This document shows positions 1 through 12,481 of a stretch of 64,000 nucleotides of DNA, piece by piece. The position numbers and the translations under genes were made by a program. How positions within the stretch are numbered: the first letter of the stretch is position 1; the number at the start of each line of letters is the position of its first letter. The stretch spans positions 8,867,022 through 8,931,021 of the forward strand of contig NC_089593.1 of NCBI RefSeq assembly GCF_019320115.1, in the 5' to 3' direction. Source of the stretch: Miscanthus floridulus (taxonomy: Eukaryota > Streptophyta > Magnoliopsida > Poales > Poaceae). Below the pieces are notes generated by a model. It was not told the DNA's origin, did not search any database, and saw nothing but the letters and a program-made list of their open reading frames with translations.

Positions 1-2954
1 GCCCTTGCTTAACGTGACCACATCCTTTGTTGCTGAGCAGCAGGCAATGGATGATGATTATGCTGGGTCAAGAGAAGGTAAGCTGATGAAGATTTCGAAC
101 ATTTGTTAGAAATGACCCCACTATTTGTGTTACACTAATCCGTTATTTAGTTCTCGCTTAGGATACGACTTTCCAAGGTCTCCTGAAGAGTTGACCCCGA
201 AAAGGAAGTTTCTTCCAGCAGTATCAACGTCGTTGGCTTTAGCTGCTGGTATTGGGCTGATGGAAACTGTAGCACTGATTTTTGGATCGGGGACACTAAT
301 GGACATGATCGGCATACCTATTGTAAGTATAAGAATAGTTTCATTTCTTTTCATTCTCCAAAAATTTAGTATCGACTACTTGACGCCCAGTTGGTTATCC
401 GCTTAGCCAGTATTTTTTTATCTTCATGAGGAAATGTGTCAAGTCAATATGAAATTGCGTTAGTTACACTACCCAAATGTTGTCATAATATAGCTATGTT
501 TCTTTAAAATAAAAGTATCATGTACCTGTCATATAGACATATACCTTGTATTACTTGTTGAATTTTGGACATGACTAACTGTAATACTAACACTTTATTT
601 TAGTTTTGACATTTGAGCCCCAGTTTTTTATTATCTGTAATTCTTACAGTATCTGTACCCAAAACTGTCAAACCTAATGTACTGTATATTATCTATGCAG
701 GATTCCCCAATGCGGATACCAGCTGAGCAATTTCTTACATTTAGGGCATATGGTGCTCCATCAATCGTGGTAGCACTTGCTGCACAGGGTGCATTTCGTG
801 GGCTCATGGATACGAAAACACCTTTATATGCTGTGGGTAAGATTATAGGAAACTCTTTTAGCTGAAATGAACAAACTAGAGCATGTGAACTTTTGCAATT
901 ATGTATTTCTTATGAGCAAGTTTCAGGATGAAATGTCTTGTGCATTTAGTTGCCACTTCAGTGATCTATTCAGGAAGGGCAGGCCTGGTGCAGTGGTGAG
1001 AGTTGTCTCACTGAGTCACCAGGTCGTGGGTTCGAAGCAGCCTCTCCGCAGATTTGCAGGGGGAAGGCTTGCCTCGGTTTTTCCCTTCCCCAGACCCCAC
1101 TCATGTGGGAGCCTCCGGCACTGGGTTCAGTGATCTATGCACCTAGTTCAGTGGTCATCTAGAAATTTAACAATAATTGACATGTCAATGTTATCAATTT
1201 TAGATTTAAAGTATGAGCAACAATAAGAATTAGGAAGTGATAGCTACTACAAATGCAAGTTGTGAGAACCTAGCCTAATGATTGTCTTATTTATAATGCT
1301 TTATGTTTCTGCAAACGACAAAAGTAAAGATTTAAGCACTCTGGATGCAGGTGTTGGCAACCTGGTAAACGTCATACTTGACGCCATACTTGTTTTTCCA
1401 CTTGGTTTTGGAGTTAGAGGTGCTGCCTTGGCAACAGTGACATCAGAGTATGCTGAATTCATTTTAAGAATTTCATGTGTTTCCTTTGTTGGATTGTCTT
1501 AATTCCTCCGTTTTCATCTCCATAATTGCACCCATGAGAACTAAATCCTTGGTACAACTTTCTGCCTGTTGTCAGGTATGTGATTGCTTGCATCCTCCTC
1601 TGGAAGCTGAATAGTAAAGTAGTAATCTTTTCCCGAAATGTAATTGGTGGAGGAATCATACATTATCTAAAATCAGGTTGGTGGATGCTCCAAATATTTA
1701 CTAACAAAGTAATTGATACAGGACAGGCTTATTTTGTTGCTCAAACTTTTTGTTGCAACTCCATTAATCTTTAACATACTCCAAATTATAGGTTACTAGT
1801 TCAGAGCAGAGCTCCATGAGGCCATGATAGCCACTTTAACTGGAAACTATTCTGTAGGTGGACTTCTGATTGGCAGGACTATTGCAGTACTCCTGACCAT
1901 GACACTGTCGACATCGCTGGCTGCAAGAGAAGGGCCTGTTCCAATGGCCGGCCATCAGTTGTGCTTGCAAGTGTGGCTGACAATTTCTCTGCTCAATGAT
2001 GCGCTAGCTCTTGCTGGGCAGGTCTGTACATTTTACGTTACTTGGCATTTCTCATTTAGGTTCTTACATTACAAATCTGTATGTGTTCTGTTTTAAAGTG
2101 TCCATAGTTCAATGCAGGCTCTACTTGCGAGTGAATATGCAAAAGGGAATTACAAGCAGGCTCGTTTGGTTTTATACAGAGTTCTGCAGGTTAATAATGC
2201 ACTTTGAAGTTCAGAAATGCTGCTGGTCTCTTGTCATGAGCTGCTTGCTGATACGTTTTGTTATAAATGTAGATTGGAGGTGTAACTGGAATTGCACTGG
2301 CTGTGGCTCTGTTCTTTGGGTTTGGGTCTTTCTCTGTGCTGTTCACAAATGATCCGGCAGTTTTAGACATTGCCAAATCTGGAGTCTGGGTAATGAAGAA
2401 TAATTGGAATAAAGCACCTGACTTTCAGAAGTAAAGCATGATATTGTTTATGCTCATTTTAAAATATGAACTCTTGCAGTTTGTCACTATTTCGCAGCCG
2501 ATAAATGCTATTGCGTTCGTGATCGACGGGCTGTACTATGGCGTGTCTGACTTCGCCTATGCTGCATACTCTATGGTATGGATATCATTTTCTATTGTAT
2601 CCCCCATTTGGTTGTCATAACTAAATGTAGCAGGATTATGGCGTGCTTACAATTTTTTGGCATCTGTGTTGTTCAGTTTTTTGTTGGGGCTATTTCATCG
2701 GCATTCCTACTTGCTGCTGCTTCTAAGCTTGGTCTTGGTGGCGTTTGGTCTGGTCTAGTTCTTTTTATGAGCTTGAGAGCAGCTGCTGGATTTTGGAGGT
2801 ACTACCTGAGGTTCCAGCTGCCCCTTTTCTTGAAATATGGATAGCGAACCTTGGTGGCTCATAGTATTTTGCTGTTGTGTGCAGGTTAGGGAGCAAAGGT
2901 GGACCATGGAAGCACATCTGGTCAGATACTGAACTGATAAGTGACAAGAAATGA
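1..2954 (+). CDS. MATE efflux transporter, chloroplast DTX44/45-like, copy 1 (5' partial)
   Basis: This is the 3' part of a multidrug and toxic compound extrusion (MATE) transporter, a multi-pass membrane antiporter. Exons I can place are 1-77, 162-322, 701-836, 1351-1447, 1576-1676, 1858-2021, 2118-2189, 2273-2389, 2480-2575, 2677-2798 and 2885-2954 (TGA). Introns are GT-AG and each complete exon has the same length as its counterpart in copy 2. Recognisable stretches include LLNVTTSFVAEQQA, DSPMRIPAEQFLTFRAYGAP, STSLAAREGPVPMAGHQ, QPINAIAFVIDGLYYGVSD and the C-terminal GSKGGPWKHIW. No in-frame stop is seen, so the copy looks intact as far as visible; the first exon with any transit peptide lies left of the window. 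Sequence resembles the plastid DTX44/DTX45/EDS5-like group; the substrate cannot be told from sequence. A SINE sits in the 837-1350 intron. Confidence 0.88.
970..1125 (+). mobile_element. tRNA-derived SINE with 13-bp target-site duplication
   Basis: The insert lies in an intron of MATE copy 1. It has a pol III A-box-like TGGTGCAGTGG near 987 and a B-box-like GGTTCGAAGC near 1030, followed by a GC-rich body of the type seen in grass Au/ZmSINE-like families. It is flanked by a perfect 13-bp direct repeat, ttcagtgatctat, at 957-969 and 1126-1138, which is direct evidence of insertion. Confidence 0.85.
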
Positions 2955-3692
2955 CCATGTCTAGGTGATTCGACGAGAAGATGTAAAAAGATTATTGACA
3001 GCTAACGACAGATACATGTAAATAACCAGTAGAAGTTGCGTATTAAGTAGAAGAGTATTAACTGTCTAGGTCCTCATCTTACAATCATATAAATTGTGAA
3101 CTACTACTAGGTGATATGCAGATAGTGTGGTGGTGAGGAAGAGTGGTCATATTTGGGCAGGCCCACTTTTGCTGTAAATGTGGAAGAGACTAATTGGTCT
3201 GAGGCTCGTGGATGTACTCTGCTTACACCCTAGCTTCACGTAAGCTTTAGGCAAAGGGTTTTTGTTGTAAAGTCATAAAGTAAATGTGAGATCTGGCAAT
3301 CGTCTCAATTGGTAATGCAGAGTATTTGGGAAAACGGGGTATGTTTTCTTTTATGAGAGCGAAAAACGGGGTATCTTTCGAGATTTGAAGTCTGAACATT
3401 TTTTTAGTGGAATTTGAAGTCTGAACATGATAGCCTCAGTTGAATTTGTGCACGATACTAACATTTGATTGATATGTTTTTCTTTTTCTTTTTGAGAGGA
3501 CTAACACTTGATAACTTGTGAAATTGGCCCAGTGGCGGATTAGGAAAGGGCCCACTAGGCTGGAGAGGCCAAAAGCCCATAGATCTCCCAGGGCCCACCG
3601 CCACCGAGCCCAAAAGGCAGGCCCGCATCGCGTTCAATCCAACCAATCACACTCCGACCACTGTGAGTCTGTGACCACTCGCTCGCGCGCCC
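2955..3692. other. Intergenic spacer between the tandem MATE genes
   Basis: This spacer of about 740 bases holds the 3' UTR of copy 1 and the promoter and leader of copy 2. I see no further gene or clear repeat, and no confident TATA box. Confidence 0.5.
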
Positions 3693-6600
3693 ATGGCGGC
3701 GACCTCGCCGACGCCGACGCCTCCGAGGCCTGCAGCCACCACGCACGCCCGAGCCCCGTCCGCGGGTCCCAGCCGTGTCTCCTTGACCTCCTGCCGCTGC
3801 CACCGCCGCCGCTCTACTCCGCCTCGGTGGAGTCGTTCCCCGCGATGCCCTCGTGGTGGTGGGAAGCCGGTCGTCACAGGCGTCGTCGACGAGGCGGCAC
3901 CCGATAAGGGTCCAGAGACTGAGATTAAGGGAGATGAAGAGAAGGAGGTCGTCCTGGGGCGTGGGGCTCCTGGGTGGTTCAGGCTTGACGGGGTTGCGGC
4001 GGACATCCTCGCCATCGCCGCGCCCGCCGTGCTCGCGCTCGCCGCGGACCCCATCACGGCGCTCGTCGACACCGCCTTCGTCGGTCATATCGGTAATCCA
4101 GTATTCTGAGCTTTTGTAATCCAGTGCATTTCTTCATTTCAAACCTAGAATCATGCCATACCTTACTCTTTACTCCGGCACGGCAATGTAAAATCTGGCT
4201 ATCCTTTGTGTTATATGATGATGTGAAAAGCTCATGGGCCTCATGAAGGCCTAGATACCAAAATTGGGAAGAGACCGGTTTCAGTAAAAAACAAATGGGA
4301 AGGGACCAGTTTCAGTAAAAATTAAGAGGGGGTCAACCTTTTCATCCATTTAATGAGTTAGAGTCTCTTGTCAGGTTCGGCTCAGCTTGCGGCTGTGGGT
4401 GCATCTACTTCCATATTCAATTTGGTATCCAAGCTGTTTAATGTGCCGCTACTTAATGTCACCACATCCTTTGTTGCTGAGCAGCAGGCAAAGGATGGCA
4501 ATTCTAACACCACAGGGGAAAGTAAGCAAATGAAGATTTCCATTTGTTTTCTGAAAGAAGCTCTGTTGTTTGCATTACACTAATTAATGTTTAGCTCTCA
4601 CCTAGGAGATGAATTTTTTACGCCAATAGAGAAGGCAAGGCAACAAAAGAAGGTTCTTCCGGCGGTATCAACATCCTTGGCTCTAGCTGCTGGCATTGGA
4701 TTGTTGGAAATGGTAGCTCTGATTGTTGGATCTGGGACCCTGATAAACATCATTGGTATACCCGTCGTACGTAAGACCAATTTATTCGCATGCTCCGATT
4801 TCTAGGATCTATTTCTGCCCTTGAATTTGATATCAGCACTGGGTGTTAATATTCTTAGGTGTTTCATGTATGTTTGGTTGGCTGTTGGTCTGAACCATCC
4901 AATGTCTATGTGGCTAAATTCCTAATGAAATCTCCTCACAAAAAAAAAAAAAAAAGTTCCTAATGAAATCTCTGCAAAAATCATTGTGCCTAAGCCACTA
5001 TTCCTAATGAAATCTCTGAAAGTGCTTTCACCTTATTATATGAATCTAATGGGAAGGGAAACTTGTCCACAAACATTTTCCTATCATGTCACACATTTGG
5101 CGCTGCAAAAATATAGCACTTCTAGACTATTTACCTTGTCCCGTTTTGTGGTGGGTGGGCTTCATGAATTCAGTCTATGAAACCAGGTTTCCATGGTCTG
5201 TCAACTCAAAATTTTCTGACTTTAAGGTTCCATAATGTTGCGACTATTATAAATTATACTTAATGACACCTTCTGTGACTAATTCCCTATACTCTTGCTG
5301 TTTTCTTTCAAAACACTCTTTGCTGAACATAAGTTTTTTTATTTATTGTCACCACAGGATTCACCGATGCGAGCACCAGCAGAACAGTTTCTTACACTGA
5401 GGGCACTTGGTGCTCCACCAATCATAGTGGCACTTGCAGCTCAGGGTGCATTTCGTGGATTCCTGGATACGAGGACACCATTGTATGCTGTGGGTAAGTC
5501 TTTGCCAGTTCATTTTGACAAAATAATGTAACACATAACACTATTTTTTTTTCCATCTGGAATTGTTTTGACCTTGCTATTTAAATGCAGTCTTTTGTTG
5601 TAACTATTTTTTATTTCTTATTCAAGCTACTCTATGTAACTGATTCAAAATGATCAAGGAAGGAACTGATGGTATGATGCTTACAGGTGCTGGCAACCTA
5701 TTAAATGCAGTACTTGATGCATTACTTATTTTTCCACTTGGTCTAGGAGTAAGCGGTGCTGCACTGGCCACTGTGACCTCTGAGTATGTTGATGCCATCA
5801 TGATATTCTTATAAATAAAATGAGGTTTACTTATTTGGAGTATCTTTGCCTCTATTACTATTATCGAACTTATTATTATCTAAAGTATTTGTATTTTTTG
5901 TCTACATGTATTCAGATACTTGACAGCATTCATCCTCCTTTGGAAGCTGAATAAAGAAGTAGATCTGTTCTCATGGAATATAATTGAGGATGGAGTCATC
6001 CGCTACCTAACATCTGGTTGATCAATATCCCTCATGCTCATATGCAAGGATTTTTCATCTGATGGTTTTTTGCCTAATCATAAGAAAGTATTGATTCAAA
6101 ACAGACAGACAGCTCTTCATGAATTCAACTTCTTTTGATAGTTATTGCATTAAGCCCCTAACTTACATCTTAGTGTAATATATTTTTGGGTAAAAAAAAA
6201 CATATTAGTGTAATTGACCTTTATGATAGCCACTTGATTTGAACGATTTTCAGGTGGTCTACTAATTGGCAGGACAATTTCAGTATTCTTGACACTGACA
6301 CTATCTACATCCCTGGCTGCAAGGGAAGGGCCTGTTCCAATGGCAGGCTATGAGATATGCTTGCAAGTGTGGTTAACAATTTCTCTGCTCAATGATGCTC
6401 TAGCCCTTGCTGGCCAGGTCAGCAAAATTACTGGAATGGAACTTTCATCGAACTAGTTACCTGTGTATTTACTTGTGAAGTATTCCTAATTTGCGCAGGC
6501 TCTACTTGCTAGCGAATATGCAAAAGGGAACTACAAGCAAGCCCGCGCGGTTTTATACAGAGTCCTGCAGGTTAAGAAGTCATTTCTTGGAAATAGTTCG

Positions 6601-7430
6601 GAAATGCCACCGGTTTATCCTTATCCTTAAGGAGCTGATACTGTTCATCTTTTTCCTAGTAGGTTGGAGGTGTGACTGGTGTTGCCCTTGCTGCTTCCTT
6701 ATTTGTTGGGTTTGGATCTTTGTCCTTGCTGTTTACAGATGATCCAGCAGTTTTAGACGTTGCACGTTCAGGAGTCTGGGTAAGAACATGCTTAAGAAAT
6801 GAGAAGTTTACACTTAATTTCTGAAGAAATGTACAGCAATTTATGTTCACAGTTGTTGGATATTTGCAGTTTGTCACTATTTCTCAGCCGGTGAATGCTA
6901 TTGCATTTGTGGCTGATGGGCTCTACTATGGCGTTTCTGACTTTGCCTACGCTGCATATTCCACGGTTCTGATTCATATTCCTACTGTCACATTCTTATG
7001 TCTCGGATACTATCACACTTTATCATGTCATCAGTTATCACTTTAACACAACTTTACCATCCTAATCGTATTGAATCTTCGTTGTTTCAGTTTTTTGCGG
7101 GGGCAGTCTCATCAATATTTCTACTAGTAGCTGCTCCTAAGTTTGGTCTCGGTGGCATATGGGCTGGTCTTACTCTGTTCATGAGTTTGCGTGCAGTTGC
7201 TGGATTCTGGAGGTAGTAATAGATGATCCTTTGTTCTTCTCTGGTTTAATTTTTTTTCATAGTTTTTAGGAGCCAAGTTTCAGACTCAAGGAAAAGGGAA
7301 TATTCATGTACTGGAGTCTCGAATAGAAGCAGCATGGAAGTCTTAAAATTTTACAATCGATTTTTTTCTTGTTTTCAGGTTAGGGAGCAAAGGTGGACCT
7401 TGGGAGGTTATCTGGTCAGATAGTGAGTAA
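3693..7430 (+). CDS. MATE efflux transporter, chloroplast DTX44/45-like, copy 2 (complete)
   Basis: This is a complete tandem paralogue of copy 1. Twelve exons can be placed: 3693-4092, 4375-4521, 4606-4766, 5358-5493, 5687-5783, 5916-6016, 6254-6417, 6499-6570, 6663-6779, 6870-6965, 7091-7212 and 7379-7430 (TAA). They sum to 1665 nt (554 aa), which suits a plastid MATE. The first roughly 90 residues are Ala/Pro/Ser/Thr/Arg-rich with few acidic residues at the start, as in a chloroplast transit peptide; the MATE core starts near ADILAIAAPAVLALAADPIT. Conserved motifs include QLAAVGASTSIFNLVSKLFN, DSPMRAPAEQFLTLRALGAP and STSLAAREGPVPMAGYE. The ATG at 3693 is the first of the frame. The exon-10 donor (ACG|GTTCTG) is weak compared with copy 1 (ATG|GTATGG). 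Substrate unknown; MATE function is family knowledge. Confidence 0.9.
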
Positions 7431-8183
7431 AACATAGATATGACCATGTACATTCGATTGTTCAATTGATCTCCCACAGCCAGCAAGTAAAGGGTAGCGG
7501 TAGCAAGAAATGTGCATGTATAGCCCTGCGTGACAGGTAGCTGATGTAGCTCCGTGGAAGATGTGTACACTTGTAGTTGGTGACTTGGTGTTGGATAGCT
7601 GGGTTGACTTGTGGCTGTTGTAGGAGACTAGTAGGAGCTCACAACTTTAAACTGTGTGTTGCATACCATGTACTGTGCAAGAAAGCTGTGTTCAGTTATA
7701 ACCCAAAAAGGAAAGAAAGCTGTGTTCAAATAGAAAATCTCTTCCTGTAAATTTCGTTCTGTCCAACGTTCCAGTCTAGGATATGTAAATCTGGTGATCA
7801 TTTTTGGCATTATGTAACTCAGTGATTATCTGAAATAGAATAATCTGAGTTGGTTGTACCAATATTGTGCAAGTGCATCATCATCGGACATTGCAAATTT
7901 GCTACGATTTTTTTTTCCCTGCACCATGGGCTCTGGGCCAAGAGAATGCTAGACAGACAATAGGCTAGAGCCCATAGCGAAGGGGAAACTAACAGGCCCA
8001 AACAGCCCACTATTAGCCCAGGCAGAGCATATGAGATTCCTTTTCCGTGTAGCACAGGATAGAGAGGGAGAGGAGCAGCAGAGACCAGAGAGAAGTGAGC
8101 GGAGCAGAGCAGAGGAGGAGAAGGCGGCCAGCCGGAGGCAGTCGCGGAGCGGAGGAAGAGGAAGAGGAAGCGAGCGAGCGAGG
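7431..8183. other. Intergenic spacer, MATE copy 2 to MIF-like gene
   Basis: This contains the 3' UTR of MATE copy 2 and, from about 8,040, a purine-rich (GAGA/AGCAG) leader of the MIF-like gene that runs into its ATG. No other gene seen. Confidence 0.5.
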
Positions 8184-10381
8184 ATGCCGTGCCTGAACGT
8201 GTCGACCAACGTGAACCTGGAGGGGGTGGACACCTCTGCCATCCTCGCCGAAGCCTCCAAGTCCGTCGCCGACATCATCGGCAAGCCAGAGGCCGTAAGC
8301 TTCCGCCTTCCCCTTCCCCCAGACTTCTCTCTTCCCCTCTGGTTCCTTTTATCTTGTTGCTGGTGTAGGCTCTTGTAGATTGTGAGTCTATTTGGTTGGT
8401 GGAGATTATGCTTCCTTGTTTTTAATTGGCACTTGGCACTTGACAATCTGTTAGGGTTTTGAGCAGGATGTGCATCGCTGCATGACACCTTTCTGTACGT
8501 TATCAGTCAGTTGATCGTGTTTGTTGATGTTAGTTTAAAGAGAATTAGTGTTAATCAGTAAATCACCCAATATTTCTAGTCTTTGGTAAATACTGCAATG
8601 GGGATTTTTACCTACAATCCCTAACCCCTAGAATGGGACTGCAATTTCCTGCATATAGAGGCTGTTTGTTTCAGCGTTTTCAGCCCGCCATCCATTCACA
8701 GCTTAGATGGATCACGTTGTTTTCCGTTTGGGACACATAGCCTGCAACTGATCACGCCGTAAACTGATCCGGCCCCATAGAACGTTGCTCTCCCACCCTC
8801 CTCCGAGTGGTATCCGCTCCCTTGGCGCGCTCGGGGAGTCCCATCTCCATCTCGCTCCATCACGCGGTCCCCTCACGCGCCACGCTGCCAACCAAACAAA
8901 TACCTGGTATTCCTTGCACTGCAACTGTTGGCGTTGGATTTGATTGCATCACCATTGCCGTTGCTGGTCCTCGACCAAACAGCACCATAGTAGCCATGCT
9001 TAAATTGAGTTCATAACTTCATATATAACTAAACTGTAGTTTTTTTCCATTTTAATAGTTTCAGCACTGAGGAGGACAACTAGATAACTCAAAGTATGAG
9101 ACTGCATCTCCATTGTCTATGTAGAACTGATATACTGACCATTGCGATCATGCAGTACAAGAAATGCCAAACCATTCACCTACCATTTTCACTATCCTTC
9201 CAATCTGATTATTGAATGTGGTATATTAAGAATTGATGAAAGTCTATGCTCACAGTTTTTCTGGACTAGATTTCTATCAACCAGCAGTCTATAACATTCT
9301 TCAGCACTAATATCAAGTAGGCTGTTAAATATGTAGACCATAGGCTGCATGTGCTTTTCCTTTATGTTACCCTAGAACTACAGCCATCAATTTTACATAG
9401 ATCAAATTTGAATGCTCATGTGTATCGGTCACTTTGTGTTAGTGTTACTCGGGCATCTGCTTTGCTATGTAGTTCAGTACCCAAATTTTATGCCCCGTAC
9501 TAGAAGTCACAGATTTTCACCTTCTGTTAGCTATGTAGTCCATTTAGTGTTAGTCAGGCAGCTGCTTTGCTACTATCCAGGAGAAAAATGACCTCTCTGA
9601 ATACATTGTATTCGTAACCTGACCATGCTAATCTCATTCTCATACTAACATTATTTTGGATTCTGGGACTGAAAGGCTTCTTTGTTGTTGTTGCCTAGTT
9701 GTTGACATGTGGACTGTGGCACTAGGCTCAAATTACTGAACTTTAGCCTTTATTGTTTCTCTGTTCTTGACCTATTTGGGTAAATCCATTTCTCTTGAGT
9801 ACTATCATCTTGAGGAACTAACTGGAATGGTTGTCCTCCCACAGTACGTGATGGTTGTTCTCAAGGGTTCGGTCCCTATGGCATTTGGAGGTACCCAGGA
9901 GCCTGCAGCTTACGGTGAGCTCGTTTCCATCGGAGGCCTAAACCCTAATGTGAATAAGAAGCTAAGTGCTGGCATTGCTTCTATCCTGGAGTCAAAGCTG
10001 TCCGTTCCCAAGTCACGCTTCTACCTCAAGTTCAATGACTCAAAGGTAGGCAGCCAATATTTCTTATTGAGTGCGCACTCACTCATGGGGTCCTTTTAAC
10101 CTTCACCAAAGTTCTCATAATAATTTTGTTGTTTGTTAGGCTCATCCTGCACAAGAAAATGCTCAATGTTTGCATGCTTTGCATCAAGAATAGATCATGT
10201 AAATAACCACCTGTTGTTTCACTCCATCTTCTTTGTTTTGCATCTTCTTGCCTACGTAGATGGTGTTAAGATCTTCACTGTCAGCATATTCTCAATTTCA
10301 TGCTAATCATGAGCACTGATACATTCATTATAATGAATCATGCAGGGCTCGGACTTTGGTTGGAATGGCTCCACCTTCTAG
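8184..10381 (+). CDS. MIF/D-dopachrome tautomerase-like protein, 115 aa
   Basis: This is a macrophage migration inhibitory factor superfamily (tautomerase fold) protein, a small soluble protein found across plants as MDL proteins. Three exons: 8184-8294, 9845-10045 and 10346-10381 (TAG), with GT-AG introns, giving 37+67+11 = 115 aa, the usual family length. It begins MPCLNVSTNV, so Pro-2, the catalytic base of the superfamily once Met is removed, is present. The middle carries VVLKGSVPMAFGGTQEPAAY and SIGGLNPNVNKKLS; the last exon encodes GSDFGWNGSTF. The ATG follows a GA-rich leader and is supported by the invariant MPxLN start. Whether the plant protein acts as a tautomerase or a signalling protein cannot be told from sequence. 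Confidence 0.93.
8655..8905. repeat. Possible MITE in intron 1 of the MIF-like gene
   Basis: A GC-rich block inside an AT-rich intron starts with ggctgtttgtttcag and ends with a rough inverse (ccaaccaaacaaatacc). The ends resemble hAT-type MITEs ending in a GTTTG-rich inverted repeat, but the match is imperfect and I found no clear target duplication. Confidence 0.35.
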
Positions 10382-10796
10382 ACTTGAGGCCCGCATCTTT
10401 AATAAAGGAAATTCATGGTGCCTAATGCCATGGCTATTGCCTATTAAGGACAATGTCATTAGATGTGTGTTAATTGGTGCTGAACTGAGAATCGGTAACT
10501 GTTGTGTGGAACTGGAACTGGGACTCATACGTGTTGAGTGCCAGCTAGCATGCTTGTGCTATCTTATTATTGGCTTGAGATCAGTCTATATTATCTTGGT
10601 TGGTCCTTCGGGTATGGTAATCGTATCTTCAAATGGTGTGTTCTTTGTTAACCTAGCAAAAATCTGCCAATGCAGTGTTGTTTTATAGCCTCACGGTTAC
10701 AGGGGAAAATGGCTGGTAACTGAAATTTCTTCAGTCACTATTTGTTGTTTCAGACTAGTCTTTGCCGTCGTGATTTGCTGGCCTAGACGCCTAGTA

Positions 10797-10915
10797 GTGG
10801 TGGTAGTGGTAGTAGTGTGTGTGTGTGTGTATGTGCACACATACACACACACACATTCAAGGAATAACGCAAGGGCACATACACACACACATTCAAGGAA
10901 TAACGCAAGGGAGGT
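10797..10915. repeat. TG/CA microsatellite hairpin plus tandem 38-bp-type duplication
   Basis: A (gt)n run followed by its inverse (ca)n forms a perfect-looking hairpin around the gtgcac centre near 10,834. It is followed by two copies of a unit made of a cacatacacaca run and ttcaaggaataacgcaaggg. It lies downstream of the MIF-like gene. Confidence 0.75.
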
Positions 10916-11108
10916 TTGCAAGAACTTTGCTGGTGTGCTGGCTGTTTCTTCTAGATCCAAGCAAAGTACATGGTGGTTGATTGATATTGAAAAAGGAGAA
11001 GGAAGATTTGTTGCTGGATCTACTCTTTGTTGCTGCCTAACCTGGAAAGGGAAACTTCTTCTGCTGCTCGAGCATTGTTTCTTGTGCATCACAATTTCAG
11101 AGCACATT

Positions 11109-11247
11109 GGCCCCGTTCGCTGGTCTGAAACTTGACTGAAACCAGCTGAAAACACTGTTCCGGCTGAATTGTTGGGAGAGAAAAATACTGTTCCAGCTAA
11201 AAAAAAAAAGCCAAACAAGCTGAATATAGGGTAAACTGAACAGGGCC
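11109..11247. mobile_element. MITE, GTTCGCT/AGCGAAC family, member 1
   Basis: Starts ggccccgttcgct and ends with an inverted ctgaacagggcc; the inside carries the family hallmark of two copies of a (aa)aacactgttccggctgaa-like block around ttgttgggagagaaa. The same family recurs at 24,161, 25,131, 27,846 and 28,437. Confidence 0.65.
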
Positions 11248-11573
11248 ATTGCGTCGTTACCTTACCTAACCATCAATGTTAGCTGCATAATCACTGGCTT
11301 TGCTGCTTTTCTCGGCAACTCGAGCCTGGAGTGACTGGCCATGCGACATGGCCCGTATGAATTTTGAATGCATGTAAATAAAAAAGGAACTTTGGACGTA
11401 GCCCATGAAAAAAAACCTTTTCTTTCTTTTTGCTGTTATTTACAATTGTCAGCCAGTCTCGCAAAAAAAAATATATTTGTCAGCCAGTCGCAGTTCTGAG
11501 TGTAAAATAAGGAACTCTTGATGGACTGGAGCCAAGGAAAACAACAAATTATTTCTCGACAAAAATAAATAAA

Positions 11574-11580
11574 TATAAAA
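11574..11580 (+). promoter_or_regulatory. Putative TATA box of the PRA1 gene
   Basis: TATAAAA about 230 bases upstream of the PRA1 ATG, the only TATA-like run at a plausible distance. Confidence 0.4.
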
Positions 11581-11810
11581 GGCAGATTTTTAGGCCATTT
11601 TTCACCAGAAGAAAACGTGCAGCGTGGTGAGTGCTGACTGGTGAAGGGCGTTGACCCGTTGTCGGTGCGGTTCGGCCTTGTTTGGCAACCACGACGGACA
11701 GGGTCGGTCGGTCTCGGTCAGGTCACCATTTGTATTCGCGCCCATCTCCTCTCCCTCCTCAGATCCGCCGAACCCGCCGAGACACAGAGATCGCCGATCG
11801 CCACCTCGCC

Positions 11811-12481
11811 ATGGCCGCGGCCTCGCCTCCGCTCCTCCCCACCACGGTGGTTCCGGCCGCCGCACCATCCCCGACCCCCACGGCCCTCTCCTCCGCGGAC
11901 GCCACCGACACCAACCCAGCGGCGATCCGGGCGTTCTTATCCGGCCTCGTGGACACCACCCGTCGCGCTCTCTCCGGCGCGCGCCCCTGGTCCGAGGCTC
12001 CGAGCTGGCGGACCGCTCGGCGCTCTCCCGCCCAGAGTCCCTCGCCGAGGCCACCTCCCGGCTCCGCAAGAACCTCGCCTACTTCCGCGTCAACTACGCG
12101 GCCGTGGCCGCGCTGTGCCTGGCCGCGGCGCTCCTGGCGCACCCGTTCTCGCTGGCCGCGCTGCTGGCGCTGCTGGCCGCCTGGTGCCTCCTCTACGTGC
12201 TCCGCCCCGCCGACGCGCCGCCCCTCGCCGCGTTCGGCCGCACCTTCTCCGACCGCGAGGTGCTGGGCGGGCTCGTCGCCGCCTCCGCGTTCGTCGTCTT
12301 CCTCACGTCCGTGGGCTCGCTCATCTTCTCCGCGCTCGCGCTGGGCGCGGCGGTCGTATGCGCGCACGGCGCGTGCCGCGTGCCTGAGGACCTGTTCCTC
12401 GATGAGGTTGACCAGGCTGCTGGTGGCGCCGGTAACCCGCTGCTGTCCTTCATCGCCTCCGCCACCGGAGGCCGTGTCTGA
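11811..12481 (+). CDS. PRA1-family protein, frame broken by an 8-bp tandem duplication
   Basis: PRA1 (prenylated Rab acceptor) proteins are four-helix membrane proteins of the ER/Golgi/endosome system. The ATG at 11,811 opens a frame giving an Ala/Pro-rich N-terminus and RAFLSGLVDTTRRALSGARPW. The typical PRA1 core (RLRKNLAYFRVNYAAVAALC, then hydrophobic helices, LRPADAPPLAAFGRTFSDRE and a C-terminal DLFLDEVDQA) is in another frame, ending at TGA 12,479-12,481. The switch falls at 11,991-12,006, where tccgaggc is followed at once by tccgagct: an extra 8 bases just after the ARPW codons. Without them the length would be about 220 aa, normal for the family. As it stands the N-terminal frame runs on through unrelated Pro/Arg/Ser-rich sequence to 12,494. 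Either a real broken allele or an assembly error; single exon. Confidence 0.85.
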
